In this document: positions 1 through 7,972 of the stretch, piece by piece
Position numbering within the stretch: position 1 is the stretch's first letter
How the letters are laid out: each line of letters starts with the position of its first letter
Assembly (NCBI GenBank): GCA_009665115.1
Contig: WJXE01000038.1
Location: 1 to 11,371, forward strand
Length of the DNA stretch: 11,371 nucleotides
Origin: Nitrosopumilales archaeon
GTDB lineage: Archaea; Thermoproteota; Nitrososphaeria; Nitrososphaerales; Nitrososphaeraceae
Direction: 5' to 3'
Translations under genes and position numbers: made by a program
The notes under the pieces: model-generated
Seen by the model: the letters and a program-made list of their open reading frames with translations, nothing else
What the model was told of the DNA's origin: nothing
Databases searched by the model: none

Positions 1-169
1 ATTCTATTCTACCCAACTTAGTCAATCCTTCCAATTTCATATCTACATCACCAACTACTTTTAGCAATAGAAGACAGTTAAGACATGCTAAACCATGTGA
101 GTTAACATTGTTAATTTACAAGGTTAATCAAGCCGTTAATATCATTTAGTAGAACAGTGAATTACAAGG

Positions 170-538
170 ATGACAAAAATAGTGTGGAGTTCAGATAACA
201 AGCAGTTTCTTATTAATGAACTAGTCTGGATTAGCATATCTCTTGTGATAAGTTTTCCTAATACTATTTCCAATATCATTAGCTCCTATTGTAGTAACTT
301 TTTTGCTACCCGACTTGTACCCAGAAGAAAGAGGTTGATAGCAACGATGGCTGGTAGTATTGTCGCAGGTATCTTTAGTGCGTTATCATTAGTCGATGAT
401 TCATTGAAATATTATTTTATGAGTGGTCGAACATCGCATAAGCAAATTGCATATCCTAGCTATAGTTCAATGAAGAGGCTAGGATTATCAACACATTTAA
501 ACGCTGGAAAGAAGAGATCAGTCTATGCCTATAGATAG
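170..538 (+). CDS. Hypothetical small membrane protein
   Basis: I do not recognise this 122-residue protein. It has an ATG start with a short purine-rich GGA directly before it. Two hydrophobic stretches (about residues 15-40 and 60-77) could be membrane segments, separated by a basic patch (VPRRKRL). The tail from about residue 88 is polar and basic. It ends at a TAG (536-538), but the same frame stays open for another 152 codons into the broken membrane protein that follows, so the TAG may be a lesion inside one longer gene. The segment SIVAGIFSALSLV also resembles NIIVAGICSFFSVAFV in that downstream protein, which hints at a partial duplication (inference). It may equally be non-coding. 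No function is assigned. Confidence 0.35.
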   Translation: MTKIVWSSDNKQFLINELVWISISLVISFPNTISNIISSYCSNFFATRLVPRRKRLIATMAGSIVAGIFSALSLVDDSLKYYFMSGRTSHKQIAYPSYSSMKRLGLSTHLNAGKKRSVYAYR

Positions 539-622
539 CGCCTACATGTCGGATTTGCAGAGAGGAGCACAGGGAGCTGGGCTAACGTTAAGGTAATACA
601 AAGAGCGATCCTTTATAATAAA

Positions 623-1065
623 TACAAGGATCTTATTCTTCTTAATAAGAATATAATTGTGGCTGGAATTTGCTCCTTCTTTTCAGTTGCATTTGTTACT
701 CAGTGCTATTATACACAATACGACAATAGCCATATCACAAACTCTATAGTTGCACTAGTAAGTGAATATAGTGTTTATATCCCATTATTCGGCATACTTT
801 TTTACTGTGATAATAGATTTAGATATATCAATCCATTAACAGGAAAGAAAGATTTCAAGACGATTAAAACAGACATAAAGAAGCTGCTTACTACCTTTTC
901 TATTTCTGAAATTCATTATCAAAGGTATTACTCACCTATCAGTTTCTACAACTTGGCGTACTGCCATATCAAGCATCTATGCTTGGCTCATTAGCAGCAT
1001 CAACAATATCGCTCATATTGATTAACTTCATGATAACAAGGGTTGTAAAGCTATTCAGGACCTAA
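623..1065 (+). pseudogene. Broken four-helix membrane protein (thaumarchaeal conserved hypothetical)
   Basis: The frame reads NKNIIVAGICSFFSVAFV, then SVYIPLFGILFYCDNR, then RYINPLTGKKDFKTIKTDIK, and reaches a TAG at 992-994. The frame one base back, open from 910, continues as TYQFLQLGVLPYQASMLG and SLILINFMITRVVKLFR and stops at TAA 1063-1065. Joined, the two make a coherent protein of about 145 residues with four hydrophobic helices and a basic C-terminus. From memory it resembles a conserved hypothetical membrane protein of ammonia-oxidising archaea. The shift lies between about 910 and 935 and corresponds to one missing base. No ATG opens the frame: a GTG at 659 is possible, but similarity seems to begin further upstream, and the frame is open back to the TAG at 536. 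The start codon is therefore lost, or the gene is fused to the preceding ORF. Function is unknown. Confidence 0.55.
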
Positions 1066-1232
1066 CTGGACCCCTTGGACAAGACTCTAAAGTGCCATAT
1101 AGGACGAAAATAAAGGTGGATGCTGTTGACGACCATGCGGCTAATAACCATATAGAGTGAAATACTGATTGGGGAGGGATGGATTTACTGTTGACTAGCA
1201 TTGTCATTTTTCATAGCATATAGATTATCATT

Positions 1233-2776
1233 TCATTTCCCTAAACCTGTATAAGGATCAAGAAATAGGTTCTTAGCATAATGACTAGTTGTAAAATTAA
1301 ACATGTTAAGAAGGGAGCCGGCTTTGGCATCAAATGATTGATCTCCGATACGGCCCAGGTTCCAATTGTCTTCTATGAATCGAAGGATAGATGATTGATC
1401 GGTAACTGAATGATCAACAAAATTTACTTTTGCATACGGAGAAATAGTTAACATAGGTAGACGGGCACCGTATCCGCATCGATCCTGATAAGCACTCGGT
1501 GGTGCGTGACCACATAGGAGATTGGGCCCAAGGAGTCCATCATTCATGGGATCGTTCGATTGACTTATTATCGGAGACATCACATGATCATACCATCCCC
1601 CCGAATCATCGTACGCAATTATAATAGCAGTACTATTCCATTGTGGTAATTTTTGTAAGCTATTGATAGTATCTACTAAAAATGTTTGTTCATCTATTGG
1701 ATCGGAGTATCCTGGATGGCCTGTCTGATACTGGGAAGCCTTTAAGAAGCTAACTGCAGGTAGATTGCCCGCATCAGCGGCATTCCAGAAATCAGATAAA
1801 TCATATTGATGATTAGCGTCGTCTGTTTTTCCAACCATTGCAGCTGAAGTTGGAGCCAAGTGATGTGGGTTTGCAGTTGATCGATAATACTGAAATGGTT
1901 CGTGATGTACTACATAGTCGGTAATGTTCTTGCCTGCTATGTTCACATGTGCGGTACCACAAATAGCCTTGTTGTTGTTAGAAGTAGTACCTGATGGTTT
2001 GAAACCTCCTTGGAACCATCCCCAGCCGATACCTTTTTCATTCATTAAATCGCCTATGTTCTTTCCTGTCATTGATATTTTCGTACCTACAGAACAATCA
2101 TCGTAAACTGAAGGTATATCGCCTATTACAGTACCGTTAGCCACATTACCTGACATGTTAGTTGGCATCGCGCCATGGGTTTGACCCGAGATGATATTCA
2201 GATGACCTGGAAGGGATGGATCGATATTGGAGCTATAAAAGTTATCACTCATTGCAAAGTGTTGGGCATAATTCCAGAGTGCTGTAACCGTATTACCATC
2301 AAAGTAGCCCATTACCAGTTTAGGATCACAATTTTTCTGTGAGCATAATCCAGAGTTCTGAACGAATTTGTCCATAAGACCACCATCAAAAGATTTCTGA
2401 AGTAGTGTGTATTTATGGGCAGGATTACATGAGGTTACTATTACAGATTGAGATCTATCCAAGCGGAATGGGTTTGCCAAATTTGTATTATTAGTCAACA
2501 GACCTGCAGCCAGACCATTGATTGAAGGTGTGTAAGGAGAATGTGAAAAGGCTGGTTCGCTGGGGGATTCGCAGCATTAGGATAAGTAGCAAAATAGTGG
2601 TCGAATGCAACGTTTTCTTGAAATATCACGACAAGATGTTTGATAGGTGTGGCTGTTGAAATGGTAGTCGAGGTAGTAGTAGCCGCTGCTGCTACCGATA
2701 CTATAGGAGTGATCAATAAAATCAACGACGTTACCACTAAAAGGACATTTGTTAATTTTTTCTTCAATTGATGCAA
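1233..2776 (-). pseudogene. Secreted phosphoesterase (phospholipase C/acid phosphatase family), frameshifted
   Basis: Two ORFs in different frames are halves of one enzyme of about 514 residues. The N-terminal part (TTG start at 2776) has a signal peptide (basic LKKK, then LLVVTSLILLITPIVSVAA) and the family motif HLVVIFQENVAFDHYFATYP, whose Glu-Asn (residues 54-55) are expected metal ligands. The C-terminal part has DPSLPGHLNIISGQTHG, probably the nucleophile region, then GWGWFQGGF, the Asp-rich metal site AYDDSGGWYDHV, and SVTDQSSILRFIEDNW near the end. These match the PF04185 phosphoesterase family, whose members hydrolyse phosphomonoesters or phospholipids outside the cell. The frame changes at a run of five G on the + strand (2562-2566). 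One more base there would restore NPPSEPAFSHSPYTPSINGL and full collinearity, so this is a one-base deletion or a homopolymer error. An apparent separate start at 2498 is a TTG inside the gene. Confidence 0.88.
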
Positions 2777-3274
2777 TCCCCATTGCCTTGTAACTTATTA
2801 ATTCTACTTATCCTTTTCCTTTTGAACCGACCATTACCTGAACTAAAAGAACTTCATTTATGATATTGCGAGTGGCGTCTAATTTCCTTATTGGCATTTG
2901 CGTGGTTAATAATTTTTGTAATCTTTTCTTTTGTAATGTCTAATTCATAGCTTGCAATATACAGTGAAATGCCAGCTGAAGAGGGAGGGATTTAATGACG
3001 ATAGGGGCCCCTATACTGTGATCGTGGTCGTAAAAAGAATAGATAAGAATAATCCGACAGTCACCCAGCATAAGTTTGAACTAGATTATATATTCTACAA
3101 CAACATTGTGATGTCTTCTGTGATCACGAGACATAGTAAAGACTTTGCAGCAATTTTGCTTTGGATACATTGCTGTACGGCCTTGCTCTTAGAACATGAT
3201 CACAACATGGACATCTCAGTGATTTTTCTCATTAAATGTTTACATAGAGGTTGCTAACCAAAGACAATATACTA
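2777..3274. other. Divergent intergenic region, no gene supported
   Basis: About 500 bases lie between the divergent phosphoesterase and carbonic anhydrase genes, so promoters for both should be here. An open frame at 2952-3257 (+) starts at TTG, has no recognisable domain and looks accidental. TTTACATA at 3238-3245 sits about 30 bases before the carbonic anhydrase ATG at 3275 and may be its TATA box. Nothing else stands out. Confidence 0.4.
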
Positions 3275-4225
3275 ATGATAAACCCCTTCAAAAGATGCCT
3301 GCATATGAAAATTAATAAGAATTTGATATTGACGGTCGTTCTGATAACCATTATAATGGCGACAGGTTCTAACCAAATATTTCTGAAAACATCAGCAGTA
3401 GTCTCACAGCAGCAACAACCATTGAAGATCACAAATAATACTAGCAACGCTACCACGGCAACTACCCCAACAAACATTCGTCCTAGCGTTCAAACTGATT
3501 TCAATCCAAATGTCACATCTCCAATAATATCTAAAACTGCATTTGTTGATCCTCTTGCAGTAATTATAGGGGACTGCGAGATTGGAAAACTAGTACTCTT
3601 TGCACCATTTGCAGTATGTAGAGGTGATGAAGGTACTCCTATTCATATTGGAGACTATTCCAATGTGCAGGATGGTGTAATTTTACATTCGCTTGAAACA
3701 ACAGATCATGGTAAAAATATTGATGATAGAAGATATTCAGCCCAAGGATCTCTTTTGAAGGCGAACGATACTGCGTTTAAGAATGGTTTTGCTATATATG
3801 TTGGAGATAAAGTAAGTTTAGCTCATGGAACAATGATTCATGGGCCTGCGTATGTCGGAAATGATACATTTGTGGGGATGAAGAGCCTAATCTTTAATGC
3901 GAAAGTTGGCAAGAGAGTTGCTATAGGAGTATCAAGCACGGTAACCGACGGTGTCACAATCCCTGATAACAAATTTGTACCACCAGGAAGCATTATAACC
4001 ACACAAGCGCAAGCAGATGCGTTACCTGCTAGAGTTGGAAGTCCATATGAGAATATTAATAGTTTCTTACTCCATGTGAACCAAGAACTTGCAAAAGGAT
4101 ACAACGCCCAAACTATTCACAAACTATCAACAGAGATAGAAGATCAGTTAGAGCAACAGGAAATGCTTCAAACAGAGAGTCCAACAGGAAATCCTAATGC
4201 AACGGCTAGTAGCAGTCTAAAGTGA
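3275..4225 (+). CDS. Secreted gamma-class (Cam-type) carbonic anhydrase
   Basis: This is a zinc or iron enzyme interconverting CO2 and bicarbonate, probably on the outer face of the membrane, where it could feed inorganic carbon to the bicarbonate-using 3-hydroxypropionate/4-hydroxybutyrate cycle (inference). A hydrophobic export segment (LILTVVLITIIMATG) is followed by a Thr/Asn-rich linker and then a left-handed beta-helix of hexapeptide repeats. The three metal histidines fit SNVQDGVILHSLE (His138), SLAHG (His184) and MIHGPA (His189). The acidic residues typical of true Cam rather than CamH are present: RGDEG (Glu119) and LHSLE (Glu141, matching the proton-shuttle Glu84 of Methanosarcina Cam). 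A C-terminal helix follows (NQELAKGY onward), with a polar, Gln-rich tail. Start choice is uncertain: ATG 3275 fits the upstream TATA-like box, ATG 3305 gives a shorter signal peptide, and TTG 3251 is also open. It overlaps the next gene by four bases. Confidence 0.93.
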   Translation: MINPFKRCLHMKINKNLILTVVLITIIMATGSNQIFLKTSAVVSQQQQPLKITNNTSNATTATTPTNIRPSVQTDFNPNVTSPIISKTAFVDPLAVIIGDCEIGKLVLFAPFAVCRGDEGTPIHIGDYSNVQDGVILHSLETTDHGKNIDDRRYSAQGSLLKANDTAFKNGFAIYVGDKVSLAHGTMIHGPAYVGNDTFVGMKSLIFNAKVGKRVAIGVSSTVTDGVTIPDNKFVPPGSIITTQAQADALPARVGSPYENINSFLLHVNQELAKGYNAQTIHKLSTEIEDQLEQQEMLQTESPTGNPNATASSSLK

Positions 4226-4673
4226 GTGAGCAAATAGACAACAGAATCCAAGATGCAAATAAAAAAGCCGTAGAAAGAATTCAGATCTCAAGACCTGTTC
4301 TTGTTGACATAAAATCAGCAATAGAGGTTATTTCCAGATATGAAAAGAATTCAATTTTCCATGCTGGACCTCCTATAGAATGGAAACGGATGACCGGCCC
4401 TCTTAGAGGTGGTATAGTCGCTACGATGATCTTTGAAGGATTAGCTGAAAGTTGGGAAGAAGTTGTCGAGTTGATAGAGTGTGGACAGATTGAATTTTCT
4501 TCAAATCATGACCATGATGTTATGATGCTATGGGACCTATGGCTGGCACCATTTCAGCTACAGTGCCGGTGCTGATAGTAAAGAATGAGCCCTTTGGTAA
4601 TACTTGTTTTGGTCGTGTTGTAGAGCCGAAAGTGCAATTTGGGGTTTTCGATGAAGACTCCAAAAACAAATAG
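4222..4673 (+). pseudogene. DUF1116 (YlbE/AllG-like) protein, frameshifted and truncated
   Basis: A GTG start overlaps the carbonic anhydrase stop (GTGA), implying co-transcription. The protein begins like DUF1116 family members: ANKKAVERIQISRPVLVDIK, then IFHAGPPIEWKRMTGPLRG, then IECGQIEFSSNHDHD. The original frame ends with unrelated residues at 4575. The frame one base back continues correctly as GPMAGTISATVPVLIVKNEP, FGNTCFGRVVEP and KVQFGVFDEDSKNK, and stops at TAG 4671-4673. The shift lies at about 4515-4528 and equals one missing base. Even joined, only about 150 residues remain of a family usually above 400, so the C-terminal two thirds are gone. E. coli YlbE (AllG) is, from memory, linked to oxamate carbamoyl transfer in allantoin breakdown. 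Whether the archaeal relative does this is unknown. As written it is very unlikely to be functional. Confidence 0.8.
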
Positions 4674-5015
4674 CGGTACCAAGTAAGCAGATATATGCGG
4701 ATCGATTATTGGTTCATAGTTACATAAACACAGAGTTTAGGTAACGTCATATGTAACAATTATTTCCAGTAAAATAGTGTCGAAGATTTGGTTCGGTTGT
4801 CAGCATTTTGGGCCTACTCTGTCGATTTTGGATGATTATACAGACATTAATGATGAATTTTTGAAAAGGCCCAATTCGTATGCTCATACGTAACATTTGT
4901 TTTTAAGATTTTGTGTAAAAAATAATGCTTCGGAATGGCATGAGTTTCACCTACGGCTAGAAGAAAAAGAGAGACTAAGACAAAATCAAATCTAGACCCG
5001 TTATCCGGTGGTTGT
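4674..5015. other. Intergenic region with inverted repeats, no gene
   Basis: About 340 bases lie between two convergent broken genes. No frame continues the DUF1116 sequence. An 8-base inverted repeat (TTGGGCCT at 4808-4815 and AGGCCCAA at 4867-4874) encloses 51 bases, and a tight palindrome follows at 4877-4890. Nothing else is recognised. Confidence 0.45.
4877..4907 (+). terminator. Possible terminator: palindrome followed by T-rich tract
   Basis: CGTATGCTCATACG (4877-4890) is a perfect 6-base inverted repeat with a 2-base loop, followed by TAACATTTGTTTTTAAG. Archaeal termination relies mainly on T-rich tracts, so this could end the carbonic anhydrase/DUF1116 transcript. The palindrome could instead be a protein-binding site. 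Confidence 0.3.
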
Positions 5016-6452
5016 TTACTTGTTAACAGGAACTATTCTATATATCGTCCCTTGTGTTTCGTCAAATGTTAGCACATATAGATAGCCATCATAAGGATTT
5101 ACCTTAAGATCTGTAATCCCACCAAAGCCTTTTCCGAATATTATCTGGTTAAGAGGATCAGAACTGTTTGCTACCCCGTCTCCGAGTGGACCGCTAGATA
5201 GCAGTAATCCTGTTCTTTGTAGATTTAGTTTAAAGTGATAAATATTTCCATTTATTGCATCGGCAACGAACATATCATTTTCATACAGGTTACCCATCTT
5301 GTTAGAATTAAGGAATGTAATTCCCGTCGGAGCTACACTCCGAAACCACGTAAATTGGGGCGGATGATATTTTCCTTTCCCACCAAAATCGACTAAATTA
5401 TTTGGATGAAGGGGGGCAACATGCTTCTCTGCTTGATCTATATTATAGCCGCGTAGTCATATGCCATCAATCTTATTGTAGCCGCTGTTAAATCCCGGCT
5501 CAACCAAATTTATTTCGTCCCCAAATATCAAACCATTCTCAGTATCCCATAGAATTCTTGTTACAGGATCAAAAGCAAGCCCAAAACTATTCCACATTCC
5601 GTAGGAATAATAAAGGTCTAACGGATATTTATTTCCCAAAATGCCGGGTACTACTGGCTGACCATCCTGATTAACCCTGAGTATCCCACTAGTTCCATCC
5701 GGTTCACTCCCGTTCTGGATATTCTGTGCTTTAGTACTATGACCATTAATGCCAACATCGCCTATAGTAACATACACATTATGATCAGGTCCAACAATCA
5801 CCTTACCGCCATCACCAATAGCTCCTGGAGTTGCCGGAAGGTCTAACAGCAGCTTTGGATTTACTAGCTTGTTGTAGTTGTTGATCAATTCATACCTGTA
5901 TAGACGGTTACCCAATGGTTGTTTTCCTTCTGAAACATCATCACCGGTGTGTGTCTGGGCTTGAGTATAGTATAGGAAAACGTAGGTGGTAGTATTACGA
6001 TTTCCGTAATTAGTAGACGAGGTTGCTGTAGTAAGAGGAGGGACGGCGATACCTAACATACCCCTGTGAGCATACGTTGCAACACTTACATTAAGTATAG
6101 CTTGTTGCAGCTCAGTACCATTTACAACTCTTCTTACTGTGCCTGCATCTTTCTCTGTGACCAAGATATCATTGGGACCTAAAAAGGCCATACTGGTTGG
6201 ATATCTTAATCCTCTGAAAACCAGTTCAGCCTTTAGATTAGGATCAAGGATTGTTGGTCCTTTAGGAGAAGGGAGACCAACTTCTGGATATTTCGGAGCC
6301 AAGGCTTTTGCAAGATGACTGCGATCATGTTGTATGATATATGGAAATTTGTTTGCTATAGAGATAGAAGCCAAGGTTAAGACTGCAATAAAAATTACAC
6401 TTACTAAGGATGATGACGACAGCGGTACAGAATGAGGCATTAGAAACTTCAT
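5016..6452 (-). pseudogene. Membrane-anchored PQQ-type sugar dehydrogenase (glucose/sorbosone family) with in-frame TGA
   Basis: The gene begins with ATG at 6452. Residues about 14-34 form a signal anchor (SLVSVIFIAVLTLASISIAN), followed by a six-bladed propeller of the GSDH type: RGLRYPTSMAFLGPNDILVT, RGMLGIAVPP, VIVGPDHNVYVTIGDVG, GTSGILRVNQDGQPV, SYGMWNSFGLAFDP and WDTENGLIFGDEINLVEPGF. These enzymes oxidise sugars or related polyols outside the cell using PQQ. A TGA (5457-5459) stops translation after residue 331. The same frame continues for 146 residues with RGYNIDQAEKHV, APTGITF and YDGYLYVLTFDETQGTIYRI, which are normal C-terminal family features. The stop probably replaces a Trp TGG. 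The usual HNGG segment with the catalytic His reads AIGDGG here (residues 211-216), so activity is doubtful even without the stop. Full readthrough length is 478 positions. Confidence 0.85.
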
Positions 6453-6469
6453 TGAAGGACTTGTTAAAG

Positions 6470-6480
6470 ATAATATAAGT
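6470..6480 (-). promoter_or_regulatory. TATA box for the sugar dehydrogenase gene
   Basis: The reverse strand reads CTTATATTATC centred about 23 bases upstream of the ATG at 6452. This is the right place for an archaeal TATA element serving a leaderless or short-leader transcript. Confidence 0.4.
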
Positions 6481-6727
6481 AGTATACGTTTGGATAAATC
6501 TTATGTTACTCATAGTACGATCATCGACCTTAATGAACAACAGCCAAACATCTGCTCAATGATAATCTTGTTGGGATATTGTCATGGAGACGGGTCCTTC
6601 TTTGACTGCATTCATATCTTTATTACAAAAGTATACTTTGATTAATTTCTTCGCTTCCTCTAGCTAAATATCTTAAATCTATTTCGTGATGTGAGATAAA
6701 CCGGCTTGAGTACAAAAAGATTAAAGA

Positions 6728-6736
6728 TATATATAA
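6728..6736 (+). promoter_or_regulatory. TATA box for the cbiE transcript
   Basis: TATATATAA preceded by a purine-rich GATTAAAGA (BRE-like) is the best archaeal promoter match in the gap between the dehydrogenase and cbiE. Transcription would start near 6755-6760, leaving a leader of about 95 bases before the cbiE TTG. The rest of 6453-6855 holds only this promoter, the dehydrogenase promoter and the small upstream ORF. Confidence 0.45.
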
Positions 6737-6773
6737 GATTAAAGCTCGGCTGCACGTCTTATTATGGTGCATT

Positions 6774-6854
6774 ATGATGAATAGAATACAAAGCGAATAT
6801 GCAATTAAAGAAAGGCCAAGATTAAAACTCTCTTACTCATCATCTATATCATAA
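6774..6854 (+). CDS. 26-codon upstream ORF (possible leader peptide)
   Basis: It starts ATG ATG and encodes MMNRIQSEYAIKERPRLKL plus a short Ser-rich end, stopping at TAA 6852-6854. That is one base before the TTG of cbiE and about 15-20 bases after the predicted transcription start. The spacing would allow termination-reinitiation or coupling onto the weak TTG start. There is no recognisable domain, and it may be chance. Confidence 0.25.
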   Translation: MMNRIQSEYAIKERPRLKLSYSSSIS

Positions 6855-6855
6855 T

Positions 6856-7578
6856 TTGCCAAAGAAGCTATTTGTTATAGGAGTAGGTCCAGGATCCCCA
6901 AGATATTTGACTGATGCAGCTAAAGATGTAATTAGTAAATCTCGCTATGTTATTGGGTATAAATATACTCTGATTATAATAGAAAGTGTAATAGATAGAA
7001 GCAAACAACAAATTTCTGAGATCACTATGGAGAACCAAGAGATGGTATATAATGACATATATAATAAAATGGCGGATAGCGATTATTGCACAGTGACCTT
7101 TACAGGTGACGTAAACTTTTCTGAATCGGAGGTTGTTGATCGACTACTAGAAATTTTTGGAGATGACAATGTTGAAATTATTCCAGGTATCAGTTCAATC
7201 CAAATCGCGGCAGCGAGATGCAAAGTTCCACTTGATAAGGCATATGTAGCTACTTTCCACGTAAGTGGAGATATCGAAGGGAGAAAATTGGAGTTAGTTA
7301 ATGCTATAGTAAACGGGAAAAGCATAATTTTACTGCCCAGACCATGGCCTAGAGATCCAAAAAAGAATTTTATGCAATCAGACATTGCAATTTTCTTGAG
7401 GAAAAATGGAGTCAACACTTCAAGTCTAAAGGTTTATGTTTTTGAGCATTTGACACAAGACGATAAAGAAACTGTTTTTAAAGGCAAGGTTAGTAATTTA
7501 GAAGGGAAATATTTCGACCCGTTTTCAGTCATGGTAATTGATCAGGTAAAGCGCAAGACATATTTGCAGTTTGAATGA
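6856..7578 (+). CDS. cbiE: Cobalt-precorrin-7 (C5)-methyltransferase CbiE
   Basis: This SAM-dependent tetrapyrrole methylase (PF00590, CbiE/CobL N-terminal type) methylates C5 of the corrin precursor in the anaerobic, early-cobalt cobalamin pathway in the cytoplasm. The 240-residue length is about normal for a stand-alone CbiE. Visible motifs are the N-terminal Gly-rich loop IGVGPGSPRYLT (residues 8-19), TVTFTGDVNFSES (79-91, the family's GDP/GD loop) and VEIIPGISSIQIAAAR (106-121). FHVSGD (134-139) corresponds to the family's SxHG region. The TTG start at 6856 is the only reasonable one: the in-frame stop TAA at 6823 excludes an upstream ATG, and the family begins just before the Gly-rich loop. 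The CbiT partner is not in the window. Ammonia-oxidising archaea are known cobalamin producers. No lesions were seen. Confidence 0.9.
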   Translation: MPKKLFVIGVGPGSPRYLTDAAKDVISKSRYVIGYKYTLIIIESVIDRSKQQISEITMENQEMVYNDIYNKMADSDYCTVTFTGDVNFSESEVVDRLLEIFGDDNVEIIPGISSIQIAAARCKVPLDKAYVATFHVSGDIEGRKLELVNAIVNGKSIILLPRPWPRDPKKNFMQSDIAIFLRKNGVNTSSLKVYVFEHLTQDDKETVFKGKVSNLEGKYFDPFSVMVIDQVKRKTYLQFE

Positions 7579-7796
7579 GAATTTCTAGATGTCGTGAAGT
7601 TTAAAAAAACAAGTGTATATAAAACATTTTCATGAAATAATATTGTCTCATACAAAGTATTATTAACTTCGTTAGATAAACACACACGGTATGGCAGGCC
7701 TTCAAACAAATCGATAGCTGAATTATTAACACCACCGTTACTTGCATAGGCATCATCTAAAAATGACGAAGACTTATTATTGGAAATGAAAATCAA
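7542..7796 (-). CDS. Doubtful hypothetical ORF overlapping the cbiE 3' end
   Basis: This 84-codon TTG-start frame overlaps the last 37 bases of cbiE in antisense. The middle (AIDLFEGLPYRVCLSNEVNN and then LFHENVLYTLVFLN) has a protein-like pattern and vaguely recalls the end of PsbP-like secreted proteins in these archaea, but I cannot identify it. There is no signal peptide or promoter. It could be a remnant of a convergent gene or an accidental frame. Confidence 0.2.
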   Translation of the reverse strand: MIFISNNKSSSFLDDAYASNGGVNNSAIDLFEGLPYRVCLSNEVNNTLYETILFHENVLYTLVFLNFTTSRNSHSNCKYVLRFT

Positions 7797-7807
7797 TTTG
7801 CAGCTGA

Positions 7808-7972
7808 AGGTTTGCTACGACTAAGTTTTGTGAATTAATCTTAAGAGACAGGAATCGGCTATCTAAAGAAAATGCATTGACGGTTTCAGAGTATATCATA
7901 GCAATAAAAAGAGAGTTTAACCCAAGCAGAGTTATCAAACAACACAAGACACAGATCCAACAGCTAAAATAA
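7808..7972 (+). pseudogene. Integrase (tyrosine recombinase) N-terminal remnant
   Basis: The frame opens without a start codon after a TGA at 7805 and encodes KFCELILRDRNRLSKENALT, then VSEYIIAIKREFNPS, ending at TAA 7970-7972. From memory, the pattern RDRNRxSKENALTxxxYIxxxKRExNP matches the N-terminal SAM-like DNA-binding region of the tyrosine integrases common in Nitrososphaera and Nitrosocosmicus genomes. The remaining sequence before the stop does not follow the family, and the catalytic domain (R...HxxR...Y) is absent. This is a decayed fragment of an integrated element, not a working enzyme. No flanking attachment-site repeats were found by eye. Confidence 0.5.

Noticed and set aside
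536..538. TAG as a pyrrolysine codon, with TGA 5457-5459 as selenocysteine
   Set aside because: Neither protein belongs to a family using these residues, no insertion element was seen, and ammonia-oxidising archaea are not known for either system.
2577..2783. Reverse-strand frame beginning MGIASIEEK with an ATG
   Set aside because: It is out of frame with the phosphoesterase signal peptide and N-terminal motif, which read well from TTG 2776. It is a shadow frame.
2952..3257. 101-codon forward frame in the divergent intergenic region
   Set aside because: It has a TTG start, no domain and an irregular composition with His/Cys clusters, and it would cover the carbonic anhydrase promoter.
4808..4890. 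Mobile element terminal inverted repeats
   Set aside because: The repeats are short, the enclosed 51 bases contain no gene, and no target-site duplication is visible.
7083..7418. Reverse-strand frame inside cbiE
   Set aside because: It is antisense to a clearly conserved methyltransferase, a typical shadow.
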